Positions 12,901-25,218 of a stretch of DNA of 64,000 bases are shown piece after piece. Made by a program: the position numbers and the translations under genes. The stretch spans positions 15,341,884 to 15,405,883 of the forward strand of contig CM052356.1 in NCBI GenBank assembly GCA_028551475.1. The letters are read 5' to 3'. The notes beneath the pieces were generated by a model, which was not told where the DNA came from, ran no database searches, and saw nothing but the letters and a program-made list of their open reading frames with translations. Numbering within the stretch: position 1 is the stretch's first letter; each line of letters begins with the position of its first letter. The stretch comes from Casuarina equisetifolia (taxonomy: Eukaryota; Streptophyta; Magnoliopsida; Fagales; Casuarinaceae).

Positions 12901-13470
12901 AACTTTAGAGGATTGAGTTCACTTTTCAATAGTATATCATCCATAAAATGGATGGTCAATGAAAATTTGTTAACAAAACTCTAGAAATTTGCCTATAATG
13001 TTTTATGTTTGATCAATTCAAAGAATGCGTGCACTAGCTTTTGTAGGCAAAGTTTTGTTACAACACTATCATTCATTAGGCTACTAATAAGTCACCTCTT
13101 GAAGTGGTATATAGATATCCACATTATTGTCTTATTTATTAGGGTTTACTACCATTGATTCAATGAATAAATAATTAGAGCAAAGAAATGTTCTTATAGA
13201 ACCAAAAAGTCATTGACTGATGACCCAAAATAAGATGAAGAAATATTATGACAAAAGGCAAAGGAGGTATAATTCTAAGTGGGTGATTTTATATTTTGGA
13301 AATCCTAGCTTATTGTGAGTTATCCACTATTGTTAAAAAGAATTTGGAGTTGTCTCATTAGTATTTTGGCCAACATGAAATCCTTAATAAGGTGATGGAG
13401 GTTGCTTATTTTATTAAGGTATTGGAGGGGCTAGATTACATTATGTGTTTTCAAGTTTCCCAATTTTAAA
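10000..13470 (+). mobile_element. Ty3/Gypsy retrotransposon relic
   Basis: Decayed pol in Gypsy order. A retropepsin-like stretch LIDFGSTYNFVSDKMARSM lies at about 10260-10315. RT fingers with FQEIFKKPHALPL and LLVKKKDR lie at about 10665-10900. The RT palm (MPHGHCEFLVMSFGISNAP, then FVLVFIDSILVYS) lies at about 11073-11220; one catalytic Asp of the usual FIDDILVYS is Ser here. Integrase remnants appear at about 12720-13150 (VMVDRLSKLARVI, later NKSPLEVVYRYP). Stops and small indels are everywhere. The borders are approximate because I found no convincing LTR pair or target duplication. Confidence 0.75.
11073..11306 (+). pseudogene. Gypsy reverse transcriptase palm fragment
   Basis: This is the best-preserved open piece of the relic, 77 codons. 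It covers SFGISNAPSTFQRLMN and the catalytic block FVLVFIDSILVYS, followed by EEHKE. The second catalytic Asp is replaced by Ser (GAT to AGC type change). Confidence 0.85.
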
Positions 13471-15594
13471 AAACAAAAAATTGTTGGGACCTTTAACTTA
13501 AGTGCAACTAGAGTTGCCCATTTCTATGTAACAAGAAGCCAAAACATCAGTGCAACTAGAGCTGCCCATTTCAATAAGCCAAAAACTTGATATGATAAAT
13601 AGGATGTTATCCTATTTTGTTAACCCAACAACATACAAGTTACTTATTTGGGCTTAGGCACTAGGGCTAATCTTATGCAAGCCTCTTTTGTACCATGTTT
13701 ACAAAAGACCCCTTTTTGCAACTATCCATAGTAGCACAAAACCTTACACTAAGCACCAAATGTTATGGGTTAGGTAATTAGCCCCATTTGAAGACAAGGA
13801 TATTGTTGAGTCTCATAAACCTAACTAAGGCCATGTATGTGGCTAAGTCACACCTATAATTAATGTAGTATACATTCATGTTGTTTTCAATATGTCACCA
13901 CTATCTTACAACTTGAAAAAATTATGAAGATCTAATCACAAATAATAAGATGTTATATTTAACATACAGATTATGATATTATATTAAAAATTTTATTTGC
14001 ATGCTTGAAACTAATTTTTAAAAATAATGAGATACTCGGGGATATTTAAAAGGTTGGGGCAGACGTCCAAGGAGCTCTTAGCAAATTCAACATTGTTGTC
14101 TACGACTAGTTCCACAGCCGGTGTTAGAAAATGGGCAATTGACAAACAGGACATGGTCACGTTATTTGAAAGCAATTTCGGAATACATATAAGCTTTATT
14201 ATATAAAAGCCTCACCAACTCTTCCTTAGCAACGCTAGACCACTTCACACCAACTTCAACACGCATACTCGATAATGCGTCGGACTAAATAGCATCATAC
14301 AAGTCTACCGTCCGAAAGTGACCGAGATGACGCGATAATATGGCAGATGCATAAGAAATGGCCCACTCGACGAAGAAAATACTTGAAAAAGTCGTAAACT
14401 GGTGGTTCGACGATAGAGATCTTCTACCATGCCGTTCCATCCGAAACGAAAAGTCTAATCTTTCGACGGCAATGTCAACAGTGGTGAATGAGTCCCGTGC
14501 GATTCAAAGCTTTGCAAAAACAAACACGGGACGCGTATTCCGTGGAAAGGAAAGATTGACGCGGGGTGATGTTCCAATTCCATCGTCATGGGACCTTGTA
14601 GTATATATATTTTTTTAAAAACTTTATTTAATAACTTAAACTGAAAATAATACCTAAATTAAGATATTCACTTTGTAAGATCAGAACCCTTTAAATTTTC
14701 TTAAGAAGTATCATAATTATGTAGTACAATGTAGACAATAATTTTAGATTATTAAAAAAAATTAACTTACGTTACATGGTGTCCATGTTACAATTACTCT
14801 AAAACACGAACTATTACAATAAAGCGATATATTAAAGCATGGGTAATGATTTTATTATTGTGAAAGAATATAACTAAAATCTTGGTTCTATAAAAGAGAT
14901 TTTAGCAATTATAAGTTGAACAATAAATTTCTAAATATGTTATTATAAAAAAAGAATTTAAGTAAATTCTTAAATCTATTTTGAAAGATGAAGAGTTAAA
15001 ATGGCTGCTCAACCTTATCCTTTAGAATTGAAACTGCCCCCAGTTTTTCAATCATTTATCTTGGGAGACGGGACGGGCCCGCACGAATGACTCCTTGCTT
15101 TGCCGTCGTTGTCCTACCTACCTTTGCTCATTGTGCTAAGTACTGCAATACGTGTCACCGAAACCACGACTCGTTCAAAACAATGGGTCATATCCAAGCG
15201 GCGCCTGCCGGTTATTATAAGGCCGGTCTGCTGGCCTGCGGAGGTCCAGTCAGGTTTTGGACCAACGCAACCACCAAGGCTGCCGTAGTTCTCTTTGATT
15301 CCTGCATGTTCTCTTTCATCGCGTCAAGACGTAATAATCGAAAGGGAGATATAGCGGCTTCATTTTTTAACCTTTCATTCAGCATGAGTGAAAGTTGATT
15401 CCTAGTTGCATGGAAAATAAAATGAAAAACTCCTTCTTGGTGGGGGGTTAAAAAATATTTAACAATACGTAAAAAATAATGAGGTCCAGTTGATGGTGAT
15501 GAGTCATGGCGAAAACTGGACATGGTGTTAAAATTGACTGGAATAATCACTATTTAACTGGAAGGAACTCGAAAAGGCAGCAGGGATAAGGAAA
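13471..15594. other. intergenic with short repeated motif
   Basis: A motif GTGCAACTAGAG(T/C)TGCCCATTT occurs twice, about 50 bp apart, near 13500 and 13551. The stretch 14040-14620 has a different, less AT-rich composition and a chance-looking open frame at 14358-14618. At 15087-15550 open frames overlap on both strands and none looks real. No known domain was seen. Confidence 0.4.
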
Positions 15595-15920
15595 GTGGAA
15601 ACGCATATAGGTCGTAATAATGCAGTCAATCCAATCTGGTGGCCTACCTTCTCTGACGCAGCATCTGGTCAGATAATTCTTATCTCTGGTTTTCCAATCC
15701 AGCGTGCTTTGAGAAAGTCCAAGCTTCTCTGTTTCCTCCTGTCGTACCTGGCTTCTGTTCTACCCCGCAGCTTCTTCCCTACTTCTACAAAGCCATTCTT
15801 TCACACCTGCTCCGTCCCCAATAACTACCCTCCCTCTTCTGAGTCCTGCAGATACGTTTTAAAGTCTCCAGTAGCCATTGTTTCTTTACTTTTCATTACT
15901 GAGTCGCTAGGAAGCCCAAA

Positions 15921-16385
15921 ATGAGAACCAAGGGATATCACCAAAACAAGTTCGTCAGGTTCATTACACTACCCATTCGGATTCTGGTTAAAACGAAAGA
16001 CTTCTACGTCCGGAGCATGACCAGCTGTGCGCAGGGTGTTGGCGTCGGTCAGGCCATGGGCGGTGGGGTGGCCCTGCCCAAGAGCTTCAGTGTCAACTCG
16101 TCGAGGTGTAATGAAGGTGATGATTTGAGAGAGCTTATCAGGGCCGCGTCTGCTAGGACCTCGGTTGATGGGATTGACGTGGAGATGATTCTGAAGCAGC
16201 AGGCGGCGCAGACCGCAACAGTGGCGGGATCCAAGGGTTTGCCCAAGTCCTGTAGCGTGGGAATGGGAAGGATCGATGAGGACACGCCGTGTGATTTTGA
16301 AGAAGCCGGTGCCGGTGCGAAGGCGGATTTGATTTATCCAAGAAGCCGAAGCTACGCTGTCCCAAAGAGGAGTGTTGTGTTCTGA
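15921..16385 (+). CDS. small plant-specific protein of unknown function
   Basis: Single-exon frame of 154 residues starting at ATG 15921 (context AAAATGAG). The N-terminus is basic with a conserved-looking block, KFVRFITLPIRILVKTKDFY followed by VRSMTSC. The middle is low complexity and rich in Gly, Ala and Ser. It contains two similar motifs, LPKSFSVNSS and LPKSCSVGMG. The C-terminus has YPRSRSYAVPKRSVVF. I recall short angiosperm proteins of unknown role with this two-ended pattern, an N-terminal K-F-x-R block and a C-terminal RSYAV block. Membrane spans and enzymatic motifs are absent. Codon use is GC-richer than the flanks, which supports real coding. Confidence 0.75.
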   Translation: MRTKGYHQNKFVRFITLPIRILVKTKDFYVRSMTSCAQGVGVGQAMGGGVALPKSFSVNSSRCNEGDDLRELIRAASARTSVDGIDVEMILKQQAAQTATVAGSKGLPKSCSVGMGRIDEDTPCDFEEAGAGAKADLIYPRSRSYAVPKRSVVF

Positions 16386-17489
16386 TCATCTCCTGCAAAC
16401 TGCGTTTTAAGGAGATGCATTTTGGGAGAGAAGGAAGAAGTACTCTCTCTTTTTGGTTTGATTTTTTTCAGTCGTGGAAGTCTGAAATGTTTTGTATAAA
16501 TGGTGAATCAAATGGAATTTCGATTGTCTCTGTCTGTAATCAAATCCACCTTCTATGTCCTTAGAGACATACATTTCAGTAGCCGCTCCGTACGCCACAA
16601 CTGACCTTAAATTGTCTCCGATGGCAATGGATTATGACTGCAATGCTTTCTGTGTTTTCTTTTCGGTCGTTTGAAGCTCTTCGTTCTGGTTCTCCGGCGG
16701 CTGGATCCTCAAGAATCCTTCGTTAAAATTTGGATTGTAATGTTATGTTACAGTATTAACATCTATGAAAATCGTTAAATGATAATTATAAGTGACAAGA
16801 TATTTTAATTTATTCTCTTAAATTGAAAACTCAATTTATAAACCATGATTATACATTAAATATTTTAATAGGCTTATTCATCTTAAACATTAAAAATTCA
16901 ATATATAAATAATGAGTGTGAAGTATAAAATGTCATACCTAAACTTGAACGAAGCATATGTATGAGTCTTAACTCGATCTGCTTCAGAATCTTAACAGAC
17001 CACCAGTAAAGTTTACTTCAAAATTGATTAATTATTCAAGTGACTCAACCTCTAAACCATCCAACATTACTGGTGTACATACACCGGTTCAAGAAATTGA
17101 ACGGTTTATTGCATACTTAACGCCATAAAAGTGACTTAAGTAACTTGTTTGGACGATTTAAAAAATCCAAAGACCTTTTTCTTAAAAAAAATTATTTATT
17201 TACTCATACATCCCCATTTTACACTAGAGAACTACAGCATATTACCCAATTAGGAAAAAAAAAATTGATATTCCCATTTCACTCTGGAAGAATCCAGAGA
17301 CACAAACCCCGGCCACCTGGAATATCAGAAACGCCCGGCCTTTGACGTGGCCACTAACAGAAGAACTAAATCGTCGCGTCACATTGGCAGACCAACGCTG
17401 TGTGTTCGATCAACCTCTCCGACTGTAAACTCATTAGCAAAAGCATTACACTTGAGCTGGTTCCGGTTGATCCATTGGAGGGTCTTGCC
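16386..17489. other. intergenic: 3' UTR of the small protein gene and FKBP promoter
   Basis: The first 250 bases after the stop are probably 3' UTR. The rest is AT-rich until about 17280, where a GC-richer 5' UTR of the FKBP gene begins. I saw no clear TATA box or full heat-shock element. Confidence 0.45.
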
Positions 17490-20400
17490 ATGGGGGGACA
17501 GAAAGCAACGAACGAGACTGACATCGAGTGCGAGGATGACCTCGACGAAGAACCTGGGGAGGTGATCGAATCGGCGCCTCCGCTCAAGGTCGGCGAAGAG
17601 CGCGAGCTAGGGGGCTTCGGCTTGAAGAAGAAGCTCCTCAAGCGCGGCCAAGGATGGGAGACACCCGAGCTCGGTGATGAAGTCTCTGGTACACTACTAG
17701 GCGATCGCAATTTGGGATTCTTTTTTCTCCGCTTTTGAATTTGTTGATGGAGATCGTTTTACAACTGAATGCAGTTCATTATGTTGGTACTTTGCTTGAT
17801 GGAACGAAGTTCGATTCCACCAGAGATAGAGGAGAACCTTCGAGGATCAAGCTTGGTCACAGTGAGTTCGAATTTCCTTCCCTTCTCCTCCCCCCCCTGT
17901 GTTTGTGGAAATCTACTTTGCTCTTTCATATAGGTTAATTTTACTAGTTAAATGAAGGCGATTGATAGGTAAAGTAGTTACTGGATTGGAGCAAGGGATA
18001 ATTACAATGAAGAAGGGGGAGACCTCGGTGTTCACGTTGCCTCCCGAATTGGGCTACGGAGCTCCGGGTCTCAACAGCGTTGTCCCGCCCAATTCAGTTA
18101 TTCAGTTTGAAGTCGAGCTCCTATCGTGGATCACAGTGGTGGATATTTGCAAAGACGGTGGCATTATCAAGAAAATAATGGAGAAGGGAGAGCGGAATGA
18201 AGTTCCTGGTGGTTTGGACGAAGTTCTCGGTAATACCCCAAGGCTTATGTACTTTGCATTTTCGTTATGAGAAGTTTAGTTATTTTTTGACGTCAAGCTT
18301 TGTGTTCTGAATCTGTTTTGGCTGTCTGCATATGTCAATTCAATCTTTGAAGATGTTAAGAGATTTTTTGTTGTTGATACCAGTGAAGTACCGAGCGGCA
18401 CTAGTTGATGGTACTGTTGTTGCCGAGGCGCCAGAAGGAGGACTTGAATTTTATTTGAAAGATGGTAATCTTTTTTGGTTCCTGATGAGGAAATTGGGAC
18501 TACTCTGTTCATTGTCCTAATCCACGAGACTATCTCTTTTACTTCTTACAGGTCATCTTTGTCCAGCATTGCCGAAGGCATTAAGGACCATGAAAAGTGG
18601 AGAGAAGGCTCAGTTAGTTGTTCAACCTCAGTGTATGTCTTTGCTTTCAATTTCTTAGCATCAGGAAATGTTAGAATTTATAGTGTTCACCTCGAGATAG
18701 GCTGAGACTAGGATGTTCCTGAATGTCATAATTGTATTCAGAGTTGAGAGATAATGAAATAGGAACTGTAAGATGAGTTAATTATGAAGTGCTGGACTTT
18801 TTGCGACTCTGTGCTTTTAAATTTCATTCGGTTCATTAGTTAGCTTAGGGTCGGCAAGGTTGAGAGAAGCCCGTTTCTCAATATTCACTTTTGTAGATCT
18901 ACTGTGTTAGAAAGATGTCTATTACACTCCAACCTGCTTTGTAAAACAAAATTCTATAGGGTTTGGAAGTTGTTATTTTCTGTGGGTCATGACATGTGCT
19001 TTATGGGATATGAGAGAGTGAGTGATTGGCTGGCTTCAAAGACGCATGTATTTTTGTTAGGGTGAGATCTATGATTCTTCCAATGTATCTTGTAAAAGCT
19101 GTTGAGATTTTGACTTCCTCTTTTTTCCCTGGGGATTAACTAAGGAATTGCGATTGACTCTGTTTTTCTAAAGGACAGCCTCCTAATTTAATTATTTTAT
19201 TTTATTTTTCAACTGTTCTTTTTTCTTCGAAACTTTGGAATACTTGGAGATCCTGTCCAAGCTTAGAAGTTCTAATTGCAAGTCTTATGCAGATGCCTTT
19301 GGGGAGGAGGGGAGGGATGTGAGTGATGGGCTTCATTCAATTCCCCCAGGTTCTGTGCTGCACATTGATCTGGAGTTGGTATCTATCAAGCCTGTGATTG
19401 ACATCACTGGTGATTCCAAAGTATATAAAAAGATCTTAAAAGAAGGTGAAGGTGCTGTTGTTGCCAATGAAGGTGCAACTGTTACCAGTAAGTGGACTGA
19501 ACGGGAACTTGGATTTCAAATATTTACAACTATGACTTTTGATATTACTGGGTAAATAGACAATATGCCGGCTTGCTCAGATACTTCGGAGTTCTTATAC
19601 GAATAATTCTTTTGTTAATAACATAACTACTTAGATATCAATTCAAAGTCATTTAATATGCACCTGGTATGAAAAATATTTCACACTTTCCCTTTATCAA
19701 AGCCTGTCACCCAAAAAGTTTGTATTCAACTGGGATAATTATTGTCTTTGTGCATCGTTCTGCTTTATCTCTTTACTTTAATGTGTTACTTTGTAACTAA
19801 AAGGAAAGAGAAAAAAATGTTGAAGTCCACAATCAGAGATAGAAATGGTACCTCTTTATATATATAACTTGAATGAACGATGTGTTGATACAATGCATGA
19901 TGAGTAGGATCAGTTGACTGAGTTTAAATGTTCTGTATTGCCTGGTCCTGTAAGTTCATATGATTTTTATATTCAACTGCTTGTACTCTGTTCCCACTTG
20001 CAGTTAGTTTCGTGGCTAGACTAGAAGATGGGACTGTATTTGAGAAAAAAGGAATTGACGGAGAACAACCTTTGGAATTTATCACTGATGAAGGTCAGTT
20101 TTATTCCTAAACTTAACTGAGATGCTTTTTGTGTTTTACATTTTGCTTGTCTGATTGTTATGAGGAAATTAGAAAGCAGCTTTGACTATTTTTCTGCTTG
20201 TATGTAGAAGAAGTAATTCCTGGTCTAGACCGAGCTGTGGTGACAATGAAGAAGGGAGAGCAAGCAATATTGACCATACATCCTGAGTTTGGATTTGGAA
20301 GCCGTGAAGGAAGGTGGGATCTTGCAGTGGTTCCACCATCTTCAACTGTAATCTATGAAGTTGAAATGGTAGACTTTGTTAAGGTAATGATTGTTTGATC

Positions 20401-22974
20401 AAACTGTAGATTAAATAATGAGATACTCCCATCTTTCTGAAGTTCTAATATAAGATAGTTAATGTTACGGGATAGTCTCATTTCATCAATTAGAGAAATA
20501 TATAATGAAAATGAGCTATTTGGGTCTGTTAGCATATTGGAGCCTGAACAATTAATTACTTTTGGTTGTGTTTCTTCGTAAGTTTTATGTGTGTTGACCC
20601 TTATATATCTGGATCCTTCCGTTATATTCTCTAATTTATCTTATTGTGGTCTCATTTATTCCCCCTTCCCTTGGCTAAAAAGGAAAGGGAACCATGGGAA
20701 ATGAATAACAGTGAGAAGATTGAGGCAGCTAGAAGGAAGAAAGAAGAAGGCAATCTATTATTTAAAAGTGGGAAGTATGAACGAGCAGGGAAAAAGTATG
20801 ACAAGGTAATTCAATATTTATCCATGTACACACCTAATTCAAGGTCATCTTTTTTAGTTGCTAATTTTTCACTGGCTATGTTGTATCTCCCAGGCTGCGG
20901 AATACATTAGTGAAGATGAATCCTTTGGGGATGCTGAGGAAAAGCTTGCTAAAGAATTAAGAGTGTCTTGCTGGTTGAATGGTGCAGCTTGTAGCCTCAA
21001 ACTAAATGACTTTCAGGGAGCAATCAAGTTATGTTCAAAGGTAGTTTCTAAAAGAGATTGGGCAAAAAATGAAAAAAAAAAATGAAAATCATCCAACTTG
21101 AATTTAAAGAAGTAAAGCACTTGGTCACTTGAGAACTTCTAACCAGATAGATAAACAAAGATATGCCGGGTTAAGAATTGACAGTTGAAGAAGAGGTGTA
21201 AAAGAGGTTTTAGATGACCTAAACTCGATAAGCCAACAAAGGCTGGTCTTTGCCAATGCTGTTTGGGTCGAAATGGTGCCATTATTATCCAAAATGAATG
21301 AAACCGATGTGATGAAGCTATTTCAATAGTCAGGTTGATGATAGTCTTCTTCAGGTGATGCATTGGTTACCAAAGATTGCTAGTCTGACAACCTTTTGTT
21401 GTCCTTAAGGACCATATGGGCTTGGGTCTAGTTCTTCTAAATTTTTCGTTTTGCTTGTTATAAAAGGCTTACATCATGTTGTAAAAGCGTTGTCATGATT
21501 TCACTGAGAAAGGATAAAATTAAATGTTGCAATCCCTGCTAGGTGCTAGATATTGAGCTCCACAATGTGAAAGCTTTGTACAGAAGAGCACAAGCTTATA
21601 TGGAAACTGCAGATTTATTCTCTGCAGAATCAGACATTAAGAAAGCTCTTGAGATTGATCCTCATAATAGGTATGAAGGTGTCAGATTCTGCTTTATTCA
21701 ACTAGACGTTATGTATAATGAACTCCCCGTAAACATCCTGTGATTTGTACTTCAGGGAAGTGAAGTTGATTCAGAAGAATTTGAAACAACTTCAAGCTGA
21801 AAGCAACAAGAGAGACTCAAAGCTTTATATCAACATGTTTGCACGTATGGCGAGGGATACTCCCGTCACTGCAAAGGTGAGTTTGATTCTCTTAATTAGT
21901 TGCTTTTAATGACATTACTATCAGGAATTGTTGTAGGATGTTTGGCTTGTTCTCGGGACTACCCTTTTTCTTGTGAAACAAAGAAACTTAAAGGAGGTAG
22001 AAAAGGATGTGTTTACTGATGGAGCTGAATTTTCTTTCCAGCTGCTGAATTGCTACGTGGGATGCTTAGTGGCTATTCTTCCTTTAATTTTTTTAACCAT
22101 CATCAATACGTTACCACCCCAAATTACGATCTGCACCACATTCACTTGTTTAGGCACCATTCAAAGCAGCTGCAGATTGCTACTGAGACTCTAGTACCAT
22201 AAACATTTTTCAATGAATATCGCTATCATTGAGAGCATCACCATCAGAACCTTCTCTGCTTACATCTCGACCGTCATTGAACAATCCTTTTTGTGGACAG
22301 ATTACTGTCATATTCACACAATTATCCTAACTAACACCTCCATCAAAATTGCTTCTGAAATATCATGCCAATGGCAAAATGCACGTCTTAGCAAAATCGA
22401 TCTTCATAATACTCCAACATTCAAGTTCTCCGTACTTTTTGTATTATGGTTTAGGAAGCTATTAAGGTGATTTTTATTTGAAAAAAAAAAAGGAAAGAAA
22501 TAAATTGCCTACCATATGACATAATACCAAGATGGTCTCATGCCTAAAATTCAGTATGCTACTTGTGCCTCTCTAACTTGAAGTTCTCTTAGTAGATAAT
22601 TGCTGTTGAAAAAGCATTGTTTTTATTTATTTATTTATTTTCAAACCTTTTACTTCGATTTAGTAAACCTCCTGTCATTGGAGTTAAAAGTTACTGTCTA
22701 CCACTTAGATTTATATATTACTTGTTGCATATTGATTGGAGATAGGTGGAATTTGGCGTATTCTGAGGATGATCCCTTAACTCAGTCTTATGCATTGTTC
22801 ACAACATCCACCATAATTTTCTTTCGTTTATGCTGGCAGAAATTGAAGGTTGAGAAGGCAGAGGAAAAGATCGAGGCAATGGAAATGGAAACTGTTGCTG
22901 ATAGTTCGGCCCCTCCCGCCGGCGGCGCCGGCGGCGATGGTGGTGGTGGAATGATCGTTGACTCTCGTTCATGA
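17490..22974 (+). CDS. FKBP62: multidomain FKBP-type peptidyl-prolyl isomerase with TPR (ROF1/ROF2 type)
   Basis: Thirteen exons join in one frame of 607 residues: 17490-17688, 17775-17861, 17969-18229, 18384-18464, 18552-18632, 19293-19487, 20004-20093, 20208-20383, 20683-20805, 20894-21040, 21543-21670, 21756-21876, 22840-22974. All introns are GT-AG and all phases agree. An acidic N-terminus is followed by three FKBP domains (about 47-160, 175-275, 290-390), then a TPR domain (about 405-525; [14 protein letters not shown] is typical) and a basic C-terminal helix of the calmodulin-binding type. Family members bind HSP90 through the TPR and act in heat-stress tolerance; that role is inferred. 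In domain 1 the pocket Trp of the usual GW(D/E)xG is Leu (TGLEQG), while KFDST and ELGYG are kept. The tail is unusually Gly-rich. FKBP62 and FKBP65 cannot be separated here. Confidence 0.92.
21877..22839 (+). other. last intron of the FKBP gene
   Basis: 963-bp GT-AG intron, AT-rich. Open frames at 21973-22470 are not supported by any domain. Confidence 0.8.
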
Positions 22975-23321
22975 AACATGTACAATATAGAACTCAGGAC
23001 GAAGTAACTATGGGAGTAGAGGAAAAGTAGGCACACCTAACAAACAAAATCTGTGCCAAGGTGTGAAAATTGGCGGCTTTCTGTTGTACCATTGTATTTG
23101 TTATGTAGCTGTGGATTCCAACGAAGAATCCATTTTGTCTTTCATTTATGTGATTTACACTCTCTGCCATATTTCGTCAAAGAAAGAAAACAATGAATGA
23201 ATGGAGAACGAAAATAATGTATATTCTTCAACGTTTAACCTCTCAAGTCCTACTAAACGCATACAAAACTTATAAGTGAAGTAACCATCTATTCGACTAT
23301 CCCTTAACAGATTGCACCATG
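22975..23321. other. FKBP 3' UTR and convergent gap
   Basis: Probably holds the 3' UTR of the FKBP gene. The next coding-like sequence lies on the opposite strand and ends at 23322, giving a tail-to-tail arrangement. Confidence 0.5.
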
Positions 23322-23570
23322 TTAGGTGGTACACTGGATGTGCTTGTCCCCTAATCTGGTTTGTGAGACACGGTTGGCAAACTCGGGGCTTGAGATGAAA
23401 TTGCAATTTTTAAGCACTGACCGAAGCTGGTCAAGAGCCGACGCGAGGACAACATTTGTATCATTTCTGGCGTCGGTGGAGGTAAAATGTGCCTTGCGGA
23501 TGGAACCTGTAAATAGCTTCAGCCTCTTCTTCTTTGAACCCTGTAAAACTCTATTTTTCTTTGAACCCTG
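23322..23570 (-). CDS. unrecognised C-terminal exon or gene fragment
   Basis: Read on the minus strand, an open frame of about 80 codons ends at the stop 23324-23322. Its sequence looks like real protein: a basic GSKKKRLKLFTGS, then RKAHFTSTDARND, an amphipathic ASALDQLRSVLKNC, and a polar end QTRLGDKHIQCTT. An acceptor-like TTTACAG lies before its 5' part, and the segment GGTTCAAAGAA is duplicated there in tandem. Further upstream (about 23600-23670) another coding-like piece reads LFREAMLGMIWWN. I do not recognise the family and cannot link the pieces into one gene. It may be a decayed or truncated gene. Confidence 0.35.
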   Translation of the reverse strand, partial: QGSKKNRVLQGSKKKRLKLFTGSIRKAHFTSTDARNDTNVVLASALDQLRSVLKNCNFISSPEFANRVSQTRLGDKHIQCTT

Positions 23571-23699
23571 TAAAAATTATTCCTGGACCTTTTCCTTTCA
23601 TTGTACAGAACTGTAGTTCCACCAGATCATTCCCAACATGGCCTCCCGGAAAAGCACTTCACCTGCACCAAAATTTACTTACGTCGTGATTGAACTTCA

Positions 23700-25218
23700 T
23701 GAGAGTGCTCTAGGAACAGAATTAAGGGAGAACTCAGACATCCATTTTGCCTGGTAAAAGTTAACTACGCAAGAGTTTTCGAAGAATGTCGGATTAGAAC
23801 TGCTTACTAAGATCATTGTAATAATCTCGATTGCTTTTTCGGCCAAGTCACACGAGTACTCCCTTCTCTTTGAGAAAATTTGGGCAGGGTGTAATCATCA
23901 TCTGTACACAATGTGCAATTTTCACTAAATAGTAAAGGCTCCTTGATGCATTGTTTACTACGGCAAACACATGATTTCTTAGGTAGTGCCTTCGGAGAAG
24001 ATAGTGTTCATCTTGGACTTATGCTTTATCTTTTAATTGGATTATTAAAGTAAATTGATTGAAAAAGGTCCAAAAATGCATGTATCTTCAGATGGAGTGA
24101 CTTGAGTTGATGGAATATGTAAGCTGCTGGGGTTTTTAGGCAAAGAAACTTTGAAAAAATGAAAAAAAAAAAAATCATCTTCATGAAAGAAGACATCTTG
24201 AGTTACAAACAATTTTCTAGTGATGGGATCAAGAAGATGATATCCCTTTTGTGAGGGAGGATAACTCAGGCAAATACAAAATATAGGTTAAGAACTAAAA
24301 AAGATGGTTGAGCTTGATTTTTAAAGTGGGCTTACAAGCTTTAGGGCATTTAAAAGTTGTAATTTGGGAATTTGATGTAGTTTGCAACATGTTTATGATT
24401 CACACTCTGGTTGATGAAACTTATGGTACTATTGAAACTACACTTAGCTTAATGTGGGCCAAGGAACTCCTTACATGCTACCTACTAGAAGGAGTAATGG
24501 ACCTATATTAGTAAGAGCATGCTAATAAGAAATAAGGCTTTATTAAGCTTGTCAATAAGGCCTAGTCATAACCAATGTTATACAATCCATTAATCTTTAT
24601 AATGTGGCATACTGCAAATATGCTATCTCTTAGTTTTTTATTATCTCCTTTAGGCTTTGCTTTCATCTCAGGGGATAACCCACTAAAGAATAACAAACTT
24701 ATTTGATGTGACCTCTTTTTTTGTAATGTGAGCAAATTGTTTTCTATCTTGGACTTCTTATAATATATTGGGTCTAGGATAGGCTAACTTGTAGGCCTAA
24801 TAAGATGCCAAAGCACTAGGTTTGTTCCACCTAACCTAATTAGATTTAGGTCGGCTTGCAATGGAATGGCATTAATGCCATTAACTATGTTGGCCTATAA
24901 TGTAGAGTTGCCAAAATAGCCAACCCTTTTCTATTCCATCTATCATTGGGCCCACACAACTACTAGTGGCTATTTTGTTTCACAGAGGCAAAACTTTTCT
25001 CCAAAGTTGGCATTGTCTCCTTGGGGTGGAGGTTTGTGCAAAGGTATTAGTAGTCATTTGATAAGCCTAACAAGAATTTGCTAAAGTTTTATTTGATTGA
25101 TCTTTATTTTGAAGTTTGTCATTCACATTTCAAGTGCAATGTCCACAATGGCAATGGATGGATGCCTCGTAAGCTCTAATTTACCCCTCGCCCCACACAC
25201 ACACACACAAGTCGTTCC
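23700..25218. other. intergenic, AT-rich
   Basis: No intact gene seen. A CA microsatellite (about 25193-25208) lies just outside the inverted repeat that follows. An open frame at 24308-24511 shows no domain. Confidence 0.4.

Noticed and set aside
14358..14618. 86-codon open frame
   Set aside because: No recognisable motif and no splice or homology support. It could be part of an old repeat.
15087..15550. Overlapping open frames on both strands
   Set aside because: Frames on both strands are open at once and none shows a domain; composition explains this.
15595..15924. 109-codon frame just before the small protein gene
   Set aside because: More likely 5' UTR of the gene at 15921; the frame has no conserved pattern.
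24308..24511. 67-codon open frame
   Set aside because: No domain; surrounding sequence is AT-rich and broken.
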